Source of the DNA: Ryuthela nishihirai
Taxonomy: Eukaryota; Arthropoda; Arachnida; Araneae; Heptathelidae
NCBI GenBank assembly: GCA_038380435.1
Contig: JAWZYU010000010.1
Location: forward strand, 48,022,135-48,086,134
Direction of reading: 5' to 3'
DNA: 64,000 nucleotides
Within the stretch, counting starts at the first letter, position 1. The number at the start of each line of letters is the position of its first letter. The position numbers and the translations under genes were made by a program. Positions 1 through 11,033 of the stretch are shown piece after piece. Under the pieces are notes generated by a model. That model saw only the letters and a list, made by a program, of their open reading frames with translations, did not search any database and was not told the DNA's origin.

Positions 1-210
1 TAACAGGTCTAGGTGAATCAAGAATAAATTTTACACAACGGCATTTTGCAAACTGGAATCCGCGGTCCACTGGGATTCTCGAGACGTCAAAATGTTAATT
101 AAGAAATAATAGAAAATAATGAACATAAAAGTAATACTAATGTATGTCAGAAAGTAAGGTTCTTTATTTAATTTCTGCAGAGGGAAGATAATTACACCGA
201 AAAAAATATA
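1..210. other. AT-rich flank; part shared with 54.2 kb
   Basis: No gene seen. Bases about 121-223 are nearly identical to 54241-54343, which also lies against the 3' end of a SINE. This is the 3' flank of the SINE at 222-603 and may be the source of a transduced sequence. Confidence 0.6.
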
Positions 211-221
211 CAGGAAATGTC

Positions 222-603
222 GGTTGGATTGTTTTACCTCTGAGCGGCACTTTTTTGCACCTGGCCATTTAGGCCAGGTCACATGCACCCCGAAGGCTCA
301 GAGAAGGTTGGGGGAGGGGACACACTGGAACAGCTGTTGGGAGACAGGTGGTAGCCTCCCGTCAAGGCTATCCAGCGTGTTCTTTAACGTGCACAGGGTA
401 TGGCTCTCCCATACACGGAGCCACGGCTTAACGTTCCATCCGACGGACGGTGGACTTTCCAAGCCCATCGGTGTCCCCTACTGACCATGGGCAAGGCGAG
501 AAAATTTGCGGAGATAAATCTCAACGCTGACCCAGCTGGGACTCGAACCTGGAAACTACAGATTACGAGCCAGGCGCGCTATCGACTGAGCCACCCCCGC
601 CCT
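222..603 (-). mobile_element. tRNA-derived SINE, near full length
   Basis: Family description, used for all later copies. Read on the minus strand it starts with a tRNA-like head (A-box-like TGGCTCAGTCGG, T-arm-like B box GGTTCGAGTCCC). A tRNA-unrelated body of about 300 bp follows (landmarks CCGTCCGTCGGATGGGACG, GTGCACGTTAAAGAACACGC, CTCCCAACAGCTGTTCCAG), and the 3' end is GCCGCTCAGAGGTAAAACAA plus CCAAYCC. An 11-bp TSD, caggaaatgtc, flanks this copy at 211-221 and 604-614. The small ORFs across it are fortuitous. Confidence 0.9.
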
Positions 604-663
604 CAGGAAATGTCCCTACATATATTTATTATTTTCCAATTAGTTATCAGACTTATGGAGACG

Positions 664-993
664 TAGGTTGCTCAGTTAGTACTGCTCCAGGCTCTTAATC
701 TGCAGTGTTGAGATTTATCTCCCAAAACCCCACCCTGCTCTCAAGTGAATAGGGGACACCAATGGGTTTGGAAAGGCCACTGTCAATTGGATGAGACGTA
801 AAGCAATGCTCCCGTGTACAGGAGAGCACTATCTGTGCACGTTAAAGGACTGGATAGCCTTGAAGAGGGGCTACTATCTGTCACCTAATTGTGGTCCAGT
901 GGGTCCCCTTTTCGCAAACTTATGTGAGCTTTTGGAGTCCTTGTGACCTGTTGGGAAAAATATTGCCATTCAGAGGTAAAACAAACTTAACCC
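664..993 (+). mobile_element. SINE, old degraded copy
   Basis: Head, body and tail of the window's SINE family are recognisable but heavily mutated. The tRNA-like head reads GGCTCTTAATCTGCAG, with CTT where younger copies have CGT. That is closer to a tRNA-Lys ancestor. Confidence 0.8.
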
Positions 994-1004
994 ATCAGAT
1001 TTGT

Positions 1005-1480
1005 TGAGATATTTGTCGTAACGGTCGATCAGTTTATCCAAGCTCAGCCAATAGAAAGACTTATCTTACTCCTGAAACCACTTTCTAACTTGTCCTATAG
1101 GGTATCATCCAATGGCAAGTGTAGTTTTTAGATATGTTTCCTCAACTTGCGAAAAAGACGAAAATCCGATGGAGTCAGGTCTGGACCATACTGGATAGCC
1201 TTGAAGAGGGGCTACTATCTGTCACCTAATTGTAGGTCCAGTGGGTCCCCTTTTCGCAACCAGCTAGGACTGTGGTGAACATTTGCCCCATCGGCAAGGG
1301 CAGAGATACTCATTCACTACAGTCACACGACCATTATCGAATTCTCCACACTATTTCCTCACATGTTGCACTGACAGGACATCCAAGCTATCAGGTGGAT
1401 TTCCATTGGTTGAATTTTCTGTGAACACAGAAACTAATTACTGCTCAAATCAAAACCTTCGTATACACAAGTACACAAGT
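1005..1480 (-). pseudogene. mariner-type transposase relic
   Basis: Minus-strand conceptual translation gives PDLTPSDFRLFRKLRKH near 1120-1195. This matches the mariner motif SPDLAPSDFHLF around the third catalytic Asp. Further upstream in the coding sense, EFDNGRVTVVNEY near 1290-1360 resembles the N-terminal helix-turn-helix region. Most of the catalytic domain is missing, and a 70-bp SINE fragment lies between the two parts. Stops and frameshifts abound. The family assignment rests on these motifs only. Confidence 0.55.
1190..1259 (+). mobile_element. SINE internal fragment, near-copy of 850-918
   Basis: About 70 bp almost identical to the body of the degraded SINE at 664-993. It shares private changes (tagccttgaagaggggc, gtcccctttt), so it was probably copied locally instead of inserted independently. 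Confidence 0.7.
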
Positions 1481-1485
1481 GCAAA

Positions 1486-1607
1486 CTGTCTTCCAACAGC
1501 TGTCCAGTGAGTCCCCCCCCCAATCTTCTCTGAGCTTTCGGGGTCCTAGTGACCTGCCCATTTAGCCTTTTTGGGTACAAAAAAGTATCATTCAGAGGTA
1601 AAACAAT
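1486..1607 (+). mobile_element. SINE 3' fragment
   Basis: Runs from AACAGCTGTCCAG to CATTCAGAGGTAAAACAATCC, the last 120 bp of the SINE family. Confidence 0.75.
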
Positions 1608-2251
1608 CCCCCGTGGTTTCTTTCCCTGTCAAAAAAATGGGTAAAATGTTATAGAAGGCATACCGTTAGATTCCTTTCAGTAGAAAATAAGGAGCACAGA
1701 AGAACATAGAATATTTCACTGAATGAAATACGTTTTTCAGTTATTTCTTTCAGTGGAAGGCAAAAGGATCTTATAAATCAGAAGTCTAATTTTGATATAA
1801 GCTAACAGTTGCAGTTTTACAAATTGCAGCCAAAACCAGAGTCGACATTCGTCCAATTTTTAAGTTTCTATGTCACTTGTGCCTTCATATAAAATTCTAC
1901 CGTTTTCCCTTTCCGGCTCAATCCCTCCTACTCCTCCCCCCCCCCCCCCCTCTTTCTTTTTTTTCGAAATCGGGCCATCAACAGGCACAGTGAGCATTTG
2001 CTCTTACTGTCCTGTACAGTGAACTGATATGAAAAACTAGTTATATATTTTTTAAGAATCAAACAAACCAAATGCAAAATCAAAATGAACTAAAGGATGG
2101 AAAATAAGGATTTCAGCCCTTTTGACATACTCAGTGAGTTCATATAAACGAAAATTAAGTTAATTTGCATGCAACCCCAATTCCCCTATAAAAATCGCAT
2201 TTCAGATTTGGAATTTGTCTCTTGTCTGGCACGAAAATTCTTTGTCTAACC
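1608..2251. other. AT-rich spacer without recognised gene
   Basis: No coding or repeat family recognised. There is a homopolymeric C tract near 1937-1951. Confidence 0.5.
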
Positions 2252-2354
2252 CAGTGATGGGTAAACTCCGGCCCATAATAGCGTTTAATCCGGTCTCCGA
2301 ATTATAAATTCAGTAAAAAACTAAAATAAAAATTTTAGCATAACTCAAAAATAC

Positions 2355-2768
2355 GGCAGGGGTGGCTCAGTCAGTAGTGCGCCAGGCTCGTAATCTGTAG
2401 TTCCCAGGTTCGAGTCCTAGCTGGGTGAGCGTTGAGATTTATCTCCGTAAAATTCCCTGCCCACGGTCAGTAGGGGACACCGATGGGCTTGGAAAGTCCG
2501 CCGTCCGTCGGATAGGACGTTAAGGCGTTGCGCCGTGTGCGGGAGAGCCATACCCTGTGCACGTTAAAGAACACGCTGTATGGCTTGACGGGAGGTTACC
2601 ATCTCCGAATTATAAATTCGGAGATGGTAACCTCCCGTCAAGCCATACAGTCAGCTGTTCCAGTGGGTTCCCCCCCCCCCAACCTTCTTTGAGCCTTCGG
2701 GGTCCTTGTCACCTGGCCATTTAGCCCATAGTGTGCAAAAAAAGTGCCGCTCGGAGGTAATACAAATT
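2355..2768 (+). mobile_element. SINE with internal palindrome
   Basis: A normal SINE head and body until about 2575, where the body is interrupted by a 75-bp perfect hairpin (2576-2650). The normal 3' portion then resumes at GCTGTTCCAG. It is inserted inside the hAT-like element at 2252-2965. Confidence 0.85.
2576..2650. repeat. Perfect inverted repeat, 36-bp arms, 3-nt loop
   Basis: Arms 2576-2611 and 2615-2650 are exact reverse complements around loop ATA. The arms comprise SINE body sequence plus a tip, CCGAATTATAAATTCGG. The tip core tctccgaattataaattc also occurs once upstream, outside the SINE, near 2294-2311. Confidence 0.9.
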
Positions 2769-2840
2769 CAAAAGAAACAAATTTCTTTTTTACGATTTTT
2801 TTACGGTACACCTAAACGTTTTGGCCCGTCTAGAGTAACA

Positions 2841-2920
2841 TTAACCCATTTCTTCCCAGTGTTGCGTACACGCAATACGAAGTGTTGCGTGTACGCAACA
2901 CTTGGGAAGAAAGGAGTTAA
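2841..2920. mobile_element. 72-bp MITE with TTAA target duplication
   Basis: TTAA at 2841-2844 and 2917-2920 brackets inverted repeats. The left end is CCCATTTCTTCCCAGTGTTG and the right end, read inward, is CTCCTTTCTTCCCAAGTGTT. TTAA targets and CCY-type ends are typical of piggyBac-superfamily MITEs. The element is nearly one hairpin, built on GTGTTGCGTACACGCAA. Confidence 0.65.
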
Positions 2921-2973
2921 ACATCGCCACTGGCGTTTAAATGAAAAAAAGTTTGCCCACCACTGGTCTAGTC

Positions 2974-3602
2974 AGTGAAGAGGAAAAAATTTATGTTTTT
3001 AACGTCACACAATGAACAGAGACCTCGTTTGCTGTTGAATGCTTGCATTGACCAATAAAATGCCAGAGAGCACAATCTTTCGAGACTGCAGATAAAATGA
3101 AAAAAAGTCCGAGAAATGCTCGCAAGCTGCTTAAACGGATTACCAAAGGATTAGCGGCAGTGGACAGCAATAAATTGGGAAAACTAACTGCGAGTGGAAA
3201 GATAAGCCTTCGATAATGTGGTACATTAAGGCCGGGAGGCACAAAAGCCATTTCGTTTATGCCATAAAGAGTACGTTTCTGTCCCCAGAGATGGAAGACG
3301 AAAGGAAGAGAGAACGTATTGCATTTTGTTGTCCACTTTATCTCACAATCTGAGATGACCATGATTGCTTGAGATGAAATTAAAGAAATGCCTGCTGACC
3401 TCCTGGGATTACTTCTGATTCAACACGTTCTAGACGGAGCGTTCCTGGAGGTGCAATAGGACAATTTCGAGATTTATTTTGTCAGCTAAAGTGATGGTTC
3501 AACTTGTCGTTTACCAATACTGCTGCAATCAATTTTTTACACATAGGTTTTATTTGTTGTTTGTGGCGTATTGACTGGCAAGCTCCTGTCAGACCTCTGC
3601 AG
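2974..3602. other. Spacer without supported gene
   Basis: A minus-strand ORF of 123 codons (2991-3362) is open here, but no domain or composition supports it as real. No repeat family recognised. Confidence 0.4.
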
Positions 3603-3932
3603 CTTTTGGATTGGATTGTTTTACCTCTGAGCGGCACTTTTTTGCACACCATGGGCTAAATGGCCAGGCCACAAGGACCCCGAAGTCTCAGAGAAAGTTG
3701 GGGGAGGGGACCCACTGGAACAGCTGTTGGGAGACAGTGGTAGTCTCCCGTCAAGGCCATCCAGCATGTTCTTTAACGTGCACAGGATATGGCTCTCCCG
3801 CACACGGAGCCACGGCTTAACGTCCCATCCGACGGACGGCGGCCTTTCCAAGCCCATCGGTGTCCCCTACTGACCGTGGGCAGGGCGGGGAAATTTTGCG
3901 GAGATAAATCTCAACGCTGACCCAGCTGGGAC
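3603..3932 (-). mobile_element. SINE, 5'-truncated
   Basis: Full tail and body, stopping at GACCCAGCTGG so that most of the tRNA-like head is missing. The motif gacctctgc occurs at both edges (near 3592 and 3931), a possible imperfect TSD. Confidence 0.85.
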
Positions 3933-4218
3933 CTCTGCGGCAATCCGTTGCTTGAGCGAGAATTTATTTTCTGACATTCCGATAGCCGACTTGTTTAGCA
4001 TGGTTGGGCTACTGTCCTGGTATGGACAGTCCTGGTACTGTCCTAGTATGGTTGGTACTACGTCCTGATCAAAGTGATCTGGATTCGAGCCACGGAGGAA
4101 AAACATGAATGCTGTCTTTCTGCTGAGTTCTTTACCTAGCTCTTCTATGGCAATATAAACTGACAGGTTCCTGTCAGAACTCTATGGCAAGCAGCTTCTT
4201 GAGGGGATATTTTATTTA

Positions 4219-4836
4219 CAGTTAAGAATTCCTCGATTTATATGGTTAAAAAAGTGCAAGTTTAATTTTACACAATAATAGACTCGATTTTACACGATGC
4301 TGATTTAGATTTTTTTCATGCATGTAGATATAATGCATATTATTAAATAGCATTGGCATAGCGTCAAAGAAGACTATTGGATTAAGTATTCCCAAAATAA
4401 AATAAACTAAAGGGTTTTTCTTGATATAATTTACTGTTAAGAAAAAAAATAGACAATAATTAGTTTTAAATATTTATAATAATATTAATTTTCTTGTATT
4501 AAACAAACGCCATTTATAACAAGTTGTATTTATTATTATTGTGCTAAAATTTTATTCTCGCTCTTGTAATGCATCTGTCTCGCGACATCTAGTAATACAA
4601 ATAAAATACAAAAAGACTATTACAGTAATATTTATTATTGTTGCTAAACTGAAATTTCAGATAAATATATGAAACCAAAATTTTTAATGTACGTTTTATT
4701 AAAAGCAATTTTTTTGGTAACCTATCCCCCCCACCTACTTTTTTTTTGTTTTCAAAAATTGGGCTTGATTTGCACGGTTTCGATTTACACGATTGTTTTC
4801 TGGAACCTATTTACCGTGTAAATAGAGGGATGAGTG
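4219..4836. mobile_element. pogo/Tigger-like MITE
   Basis: Flanked by TA (4217-4218 and 4837-4838). The left end CAGTTAAGAATTCCTCGATT and the right end read inward, CACTCATCCCTCTATTTACA, form diverged inverted repeats. Subterminal GATTTACACG repeats resemble pogo-like termini (CATCCCTCGnnTTACGCGG type). The AT-rich interior of about 600 bp has no coding capacity. Confidence 0.6.
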
Positions 4837-4838
4837 TA

Positions 4839-5627
4839 TAGGCCCTCTGGGATCATTGAATTCGGAACAGACCTTGTCAACAAGATATTAGATTCTTCAG
4901 CTGAATTTTCTTTCAATTCACATCATGTTTTATCATTTGATATGTTTCATTCCAAATTGCAGAATTAGAATATAAATAGCTTAAGATGTTCTTATTTCCT
5001 TGTTTCCTATTAGTAGACTCCTAACACATCAACAAAAACAAAGAAATTCACCCTCCAAGGAAATTAAATGGTCGTTTTGGAATTAAGGAGCATTAATTCG
5101 TTGAAGGGACTTCAGTACTCTAATCCGCAAACGTCCCTTGTGAGCAAAGGTTTTCTCCCTCAAGCATTGCTATTAAGCGAACAATACAACGGAGCAGGAA
5201 TTGGCATTGAAGTCGGATTAAGCGAAAGGCGGAATCGTTCTCCTGTTTCTCCGTTCAGCTATTCACTGTCGATTAAGAAATGCTATTTTGGCGTCAAGGG
5301 AATAAGTAGGATTCAGGGCGAATGCAGACCTAAAAATTGCGATGTTCATGAAAGAGACCTTCGTGCAACCAGCCAACCAAATTTCGTGGTATTATTCAAT
5401 ATAAAAGAGGCTTACAAGAGCTTTCTCCATTTTCGGACGGTATCATCAAATTACATTCAAATTCGGAAAAGGAAGAATTCCGGGTGCAATGCATTTTACA
5501 GGGAATGTATTGTGGAAGTAAAGTGCATTCGCTTATGAGGAAAATTGGGACTTGCAAAACAACAACTTTAGCTATAAAGAATAGCGTGAAAATCAATAAG
5601 TTTACGGTGATAGCCACGCATCCATGT
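4839..5627. other. Spacer with an unassigned 156-codon ORF
   Basis: An ORF on the plus strand at 5068-5538 starts MVVLELRSINSLKG. I recognise no domain, signal peptide or repeat in it. The base composition is not as AT-rich as the flanks, so an exon or old element cannot be excluded. Confidence 0.3.
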
Positions 5628-6105
5628 GGTGGGGATGGTTTAGCCGGTAGCGCGCCAGGCTCGCAATCTGCAGTTCCCAGCTTGGGAGTCGTCCGCTTTG
5701 AGTCCCAGCTTGGCCAGCGTTGAGATTTATCTCCGCAAAAATCCATGCGCTAGGTCAGTAAGGGACACCGATGGGCTCGGAAAAGCCGCCGTTCGTCGGA
5801 TGAGACGTAAAGCCATGATCAGTGTACAGAAAAGCCATACTTTGCGCTCGTTAAAGAACATGATGGGGGACGGGAACTTGACGGAAGCGCTCCATCTCCG
5901 CAAAACTCCTCGCCATGCCCATAGTCAGAAGAGAGCATCCATGGGGCTTGTAAAGGCCGTCGGATGAGACGTAAAGCCGTGTGCGTGAGAGCTATACCCT
6001 GTGCACGTTAAAGAACTCGCTGGATGACCTTGACAGGAAACTACCATCTGTCCCATTCATCTGGCCATTCGCCCACTGCACAGAAAAAGTGTCACTCATA
6101 GATAT
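5628..6105 (+). mobile_element. Chimeric SINE with repeated middle
   Basis: Head and body run to about 5890 (GGGAACTTGACGGAAGCG). The sequence then returns to the body start (CTCCGCAAAACTCCTCGCC, near 5896) and proceeds through a second body to the tail. The middle, including GTCGGATGAGACGTAAAGCC, is present twice, indicating recombination or template switching between two copies. Confidence 0.8.
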
Positions 6106-7568
6106 GATAGGTCGCAGACCTATTGATTTTATTGATTTTAATTTTTTTATATACTGTATTTCATTTCTATCCTGATGCAACCACTTTGTGTCTGGAGATG
6201 TCTTCGGAGGTTAATGGGTGCAACATCTCCGTTGCGAATTTCATTCAGGGTTCCGTTTCATCTGTTTACATTGGTTGCCGAGAGGGAAATTGACTAATGT
6301 ACGGAGACGAGAGGTGTCTTGTGAAACAATTTCAGCTCGCCCAAAAAGCAGACATTGACCTGCGAGAGGAATTAAAGTGCTGGCTGGCAGCAGAGCTCCA
6401 TCTCACTTGTGAAATATGTCGTGGAGTCGGGTTTTGCCCAGGGCTCTATTCTGATTGGCCCTTTTTGGTCGAGAGTTCCCAGGGTTGCCAGAAAGATATT
6501 GTCACGCTCGACCCGGGAGGAACAGTTCGGTGTGGGTTGATCAGACTAACAGACCAGGGTTTGGTCTTTTTCTATCTTTCTTTTGCTATCTTTGCTAAGT
6601 CCAACTTTAGTGAAATTCACTGGACTGACTTTTAGGCCATGATATAGGGAGGGAAAGTGTTAAATTAGACATCTCTTAAATTAGTGAGATGATAAACTTT
6701 TACCTAAGTATGTTAGGCGAAATTTAAAGAAATTTGCTTTGCTTGGGAAAAACCACGATCAGAGAAATCTGGAGTGGGTGTTTCATGAAAATTTACGCCG
6801 TGTGCACATCACAGTAACTTAGCAGAATACAGTTCTCGTTCCGGAGAAACTTCAGCATGGTAAAGTTATTTTAATTTAACTTACTCTGCTTGTTGTCACT
6901 TTCACTTTTAAGTTTTATTTTCATTATTTTGTGTGAGTGTTGTTCGAAATTAAGCTTACCTGAATGGAGTGAGTACTTATTCAATTAATTGTAATGTAAA
7001 ATCATCCACCTTTATAAGCTATTGGTGGAACTTTGTTAAGTGTTGAATTTAAATAAATTCAAAATTTTTGTTATTTTCAAACAAAAATTGGGTCTTGGTC
7101 AATAATGTGAAATCTCTTACTCGTCGCAACTACAGTTAGAGAATACGGAACTGCGTATTGCTAGCTTGTAGATTGTTCCTGGTTCGAATCTAAAATCTTC
7201 TTTCGGCCACTCTTTCAAAAATATTTGTTTGAAGGCATTAAATTTCGAAGTCAGATCATCAAGCTATTGACATGCAGTTCTAGATAAGATAATTATTTTA
7301 GTAAACGCGGAACATTTTAAGTTCATACCGTATGCCTCGAAGAGGAAAAAGTTGCGGGTGACAGATAAAACAACCCATGGTCGTCAGAAATGTATCTTAG
7401 CATAACTCAAAAAAGTAACAAACTTGTTATTTACGAATCTCAGTAACTATCTATGCATTTATGCGTGTTTCATTTACAAACAGTGCGTGATTTTCAAATT
7501 GATAAGTATTGAATGGAAGGATTAATACATTATCTAATCAAGTGGAAGAGAAGCCCAGTCGCTTTTTT
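6106..7568. other. AT-rich spacer, no supported gene
   Basis: A 112-codon ORF on the plus strand (6297-6635, MYGDERCLVK...) has no recognised domain. GGTTCGAATCT at about 7181-7191 resembles a B box, but no complete tRNA is seen around it. Confidence 0.4.
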
Positions 7569-7776
7569 TTGTTTCACCTCTGTGCACACAATGGTCTAAA
7601 TGGTCAGGTCACAAAGACTCAAAGGGCTCAGAGAAGGCTAATAAAAAGTATCCACTGGAAAAAAATGTTAGGATAAAGATGGAAGGCCATCCGAAACTTT
7701 GGATATGGCTCTCTTGCATCTAAGGTTTAAAGTCCCACCCGACGGACAAACGGCCTTTCCATGCCCAAAAGTTCCC
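7569..7776 (-). mobile_element. SINE, degraded 3' half
   Basis: Tail (CACCTCTGTGCACACAATGG), body pieces (GCTCAGAGAAGG, GACGGACAAACGGCCTTTCC) and an internal deletion. It lies next to another SINE in the same orientation. Confidence 0.7.
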
Positions 7777-7787
7777 CATTTTTCACG

Positions 7788-8179
7788 AGGGTTGCGTTGT
7801 TTTACCTCTGCGTGGCACTTTTTTTCACACAATGGCTGAATGGCCAGGCCACAAGGACCCTGAGGGTTCAGAGAAGGTTGGAAGAAAGAAATCCACTGGA
7901 CAGCTATAGGGGACAGATGGAAGCCTCCTGTCAGGCTCATCCAGCATATTCTTTAACGTGCACAGCGTATGGCTCTCGTACACACGACACCAGGGATTTA
8001 AATCCCATCCGTCGTATGACGACCTTTCCAAGTCCATAAGCCCATCGATGCCTCCTACTTACCGAGGGCAGGACGGGTAATTTTTCAGAAATAAATCTCA
8101 ACGCTGCCCAGGTGGAACTCGAACCTGAGAAATGCAGATTACGAGTCTGGCGCGCTACCGAACTGAGCCATTCACGACC
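7788..8179 (-). mobile_element. SINE, full length, moderately diverged
   Basis: Runs from TTGTTTTACCTCTGCGTGGC to the tRNA-like head GAACTGAGCCATTCACGACC. The B box is visible as GGAACTCGAACCTGAG (minus strand). Confidence 0.85.
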
Positions 8180-8849
8180 CCACAATTTTTAGTCATTTTT
8201 TCTGTGAGCTTAGCAGCATGAGAAAGATTATTGAAGACATTTACACTGTTCTTAGAAACTCTTACAAACATTAACAATGTAACCATTATCTCCGCCACAT
8301 CCCATGCTACCCTCAGTTTAAAAGAATGCAAAATTGTATTTCCTCATATAGTATATATAGATATCGTAATATAGCATCTACGCCCATTATTTAATACATA
8401 GGGTGATAAAAAAAAGTGGTAACTAGAGGAAATCTAGGGGGACTAACAGCACAAAATTCACAGACATTTCGTGAACTATAATGGGGGATTGGCAAGATGA
8501 ACTATATCTTCACGCTGTAGCCGCTCTCCTTTGCATGTCGTTTCACATAGATATCACACAGCATTCAATAACCTAACATGTGTCATGTATTGAGTTCTGC
8601 GAAAATCTCGCAAAGGTGCGATTATAGTCTCCATACATGATTCAGGATTTGAACATAACATACATGCTATTATCTAGAGCGCTTCTAGAATATTTGTCAA
8701 TCCAACGTAAGGAAAAAATTTAGCGAGTTCGGGGATTGATAGTGCCTAATATTTTAAACGCGCATGCATTCACATTCGATTTTCAAAACAACATACTGCA
8801 CAAGAGCTCTGAAGTTATGAAGCAAAAATTCGAAAGTGAAGATGCAAGT
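8180..8849. other. Spacer without recognised gene
   Basis: Unique AT-rich sequence; no ORF or repeat that I can assign. Confidence 0.4.
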
Positions 8850-10030
8850 TGAGATCTGAATATCTGTCCATGAGACTTTTGCGATCCGATATCTATTTCT
8901 GAGACCACTGCCATCCCAATTTCAGTCTCAGGGAGCAGTGAGATCCTAATATATCTCTCTGAGACCTTTGGTACACTAATATCCATCTCTGAAACCACTG
9001 AGTTCCAATGTCTCTGAGACCTTTCGTATCCTAATATCCATCTCTGAAACCGTTGAGTTCCAATGTCTCTCTCTGATACCCTTCGTATCCTAATATCCAT
9101 CTCTGAAACCGTTGAGTTTCAATGTCTCTCTTTGAGACTTTTGGTATCCTAATATCCATCTCTGAGACCTTTGGTATCCTAATATCCATCTCTGAAACCT
9201 TTGAGATCCAACGTCTCTCTCTGACACTTTTGGTATCCTAATATCCATCTCTGAAACCTTTGAGAACCAATGTCTCTCTCTGAGACCTTTGGTATCTTAA
9301 TATCCATCTCTGAAACTGTTGAGTTCCAATATCTCTCTCTCTGAGACTTTTGAGATTCTAATATCCATCTTTGAAACCGTTGAGTTCCAGTGTCTCTCAC
9401 TGAGAACTTTCGTATCCTAATATCCAGCTCTAAAACCGTTGAGTTCCAATGTCTCTCTCTGAAACCTTTCGTATCCTAATGTCCATCTCTGAAACCTTCG
9501 AGTTCCAACGTCACTCTCCGACACCTTTCGAATCCTAATATCTATCTCTGAAACCGTTGAGTTTCAATGTCTCTCTCTGAGACCTTTGGTATCCTAATAT
9601 CCATCTCTGAAACCTTTGAGATCCAACGTCTCTCTCTGACACCTTTGTTATCCTAATATCCTGCTCTAAAACCGTTGAGTTCCAATGTCTCTCTCTGAGA
9701 CCTTTCGTATCCTAATATCCATCTCTGAAACCGTTGAGTTCCAATGTCTCTCTCTGAAACCTTTGGTATCCTAGTATCTATCTCTGAAACTTTTGAGCTC
9801 CAATGTCTCGCTCTGAGAGCGTTGGTATCCTAATATCCATCTCTAAAACCTTTGAGTTCTAATGTCTCTCTCTCTCTGAGACCTTTGAGATTCTAATATC
9901 TGTCTTTGACACCGTTCAAATCCCAATATCTGTCTCTGAGAGCATTGAGATCCAAATAATTGCTTCTAAGACCGTTGCTATCGGAATATCTATCTAAGAG
10001 ACCATTCCGATCCCAAAGGTCAGTCTTCCT
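8850..10030. repeat. 59-bp dimeric satellite-like array
   Basis: About 19 copies of a unit of roughly 59 bp. Each unit is built from two related halves, one like CTCTGAGACCTTTCGTATCC plus TAATATCCAT and one like CTCTGAAACCGTTGAGTTCC plus AATGTCTCT. Edge copies are the most diverged. The unit is not a multiple of three, so the ORFs crossing it are accidental. Confidence 0.9.
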
Positions 10031-11033
10031 TAATTTCGAAAATATAAAGTTTTGGATATTTTTAATATTCAATAAAGCATAATATTGTACCGCCATATTT
10101 AGAGGCAGTTTAAACATTAAGTAAAAGAAATAACATTAAATCCATAAACAAAGTCTTCAAGTAGTGAACTGGGTAAGCTTTTGTAAAATCTCCCTATTCC
10201 ATGACCCCTTTTTAGAAAAGGAAGTTTGGTATAAAGTCGACGATTCAGCAGACTAGGGAAATATAATCACTGAAATCAAATACACTATTTAAAAAAGAAA
10301 ATCCAATCCCGTTTGTTATTAAAAAATGTTGAAAAAAATTAAGATGAAGTCTTCAATATGCCATTTATGACGTCAGCAGACAGGGAGGGAAAAAAAGCGA
10401 AATCGTAATTTGATCTTATTAAAGCTGATGATGAAATGACATTTTTCGAAAGAGGTTTTTTGAAAGCGACTCAACCGACGCTTTGCTATGATGATAAAAT
10501 CATCCTTTCGCAGCCAAGATAAAAGTCTGCTACAAAATAATTGCAACACTTTTTTCCTCCTTTTTCGCACCGATAATGAAGAAATGCAAAAGAAAATGTG
10601 AATTTTATTTTATCCTCTTGTTTTTTCTTAATTTTTCGCGCCATTTGTCAGGTATTTTTGCGCGGAAGTTAAAACGAAGCAAAAACGAATAAAGCAGAAA
10701 CTTGCTAAATTAAATTTAAGAGTTTATTCCATCACTTCTCAGAGGAAATGGCAGAAATGACAAAGTAGCGAACGTCACAGTTTGTAAATGCATTGCTATG
10801 ACTTTAATATAATGGTGTTGAAAGCAAAAGTAAATGGTTCTGAAAGACACTTACAATGATTTTGCTGTGTTTTTTGCTAACCTTATTTTTTTCTCTCACT
10901 CAAGAAATGTAACAATTTATGAGGGAAAAATAATTCAAGTAAACAATTTTCGTCCTTTCCAGAACCCGTTCATATTATATTTTAAGACCCCACAAAGAAT
11001 GTATTAAAAATAAAACACCAAACAAGAGTGGAA
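10031..11033. other. AT-rich spacer without recognised gene
   Basis: No convincing ORF, RNA gene or known repeat. Confidence 0.4.

Larger units (their letters stand above)
2252..2965. mobile_element. hAT-like non-autonomous element
   Basis: The left end is CAGTGATGGGTAAACT and the right end, read inward, is CAGTGGTGGGCAAACT. This is the CAGTGGTnnnCAAnCT-type terminal inverted repeat common in hAT elements. Flanks gtctaacc (2244-2251) and gtctagtc (2966-2973) match at 6 of 8 positions, consistent with an 8-bp TSD. No transposase remains. The interior holds a SINE and a short TTAA-flanked MITE. Confidence 0.65.

Noticed and set aside
5068..5538. 156-codon ORF as a host exon
   Set aside because: No recognisable domain, splice or promoter context; kept only as an unassigned ORF in a spacer.
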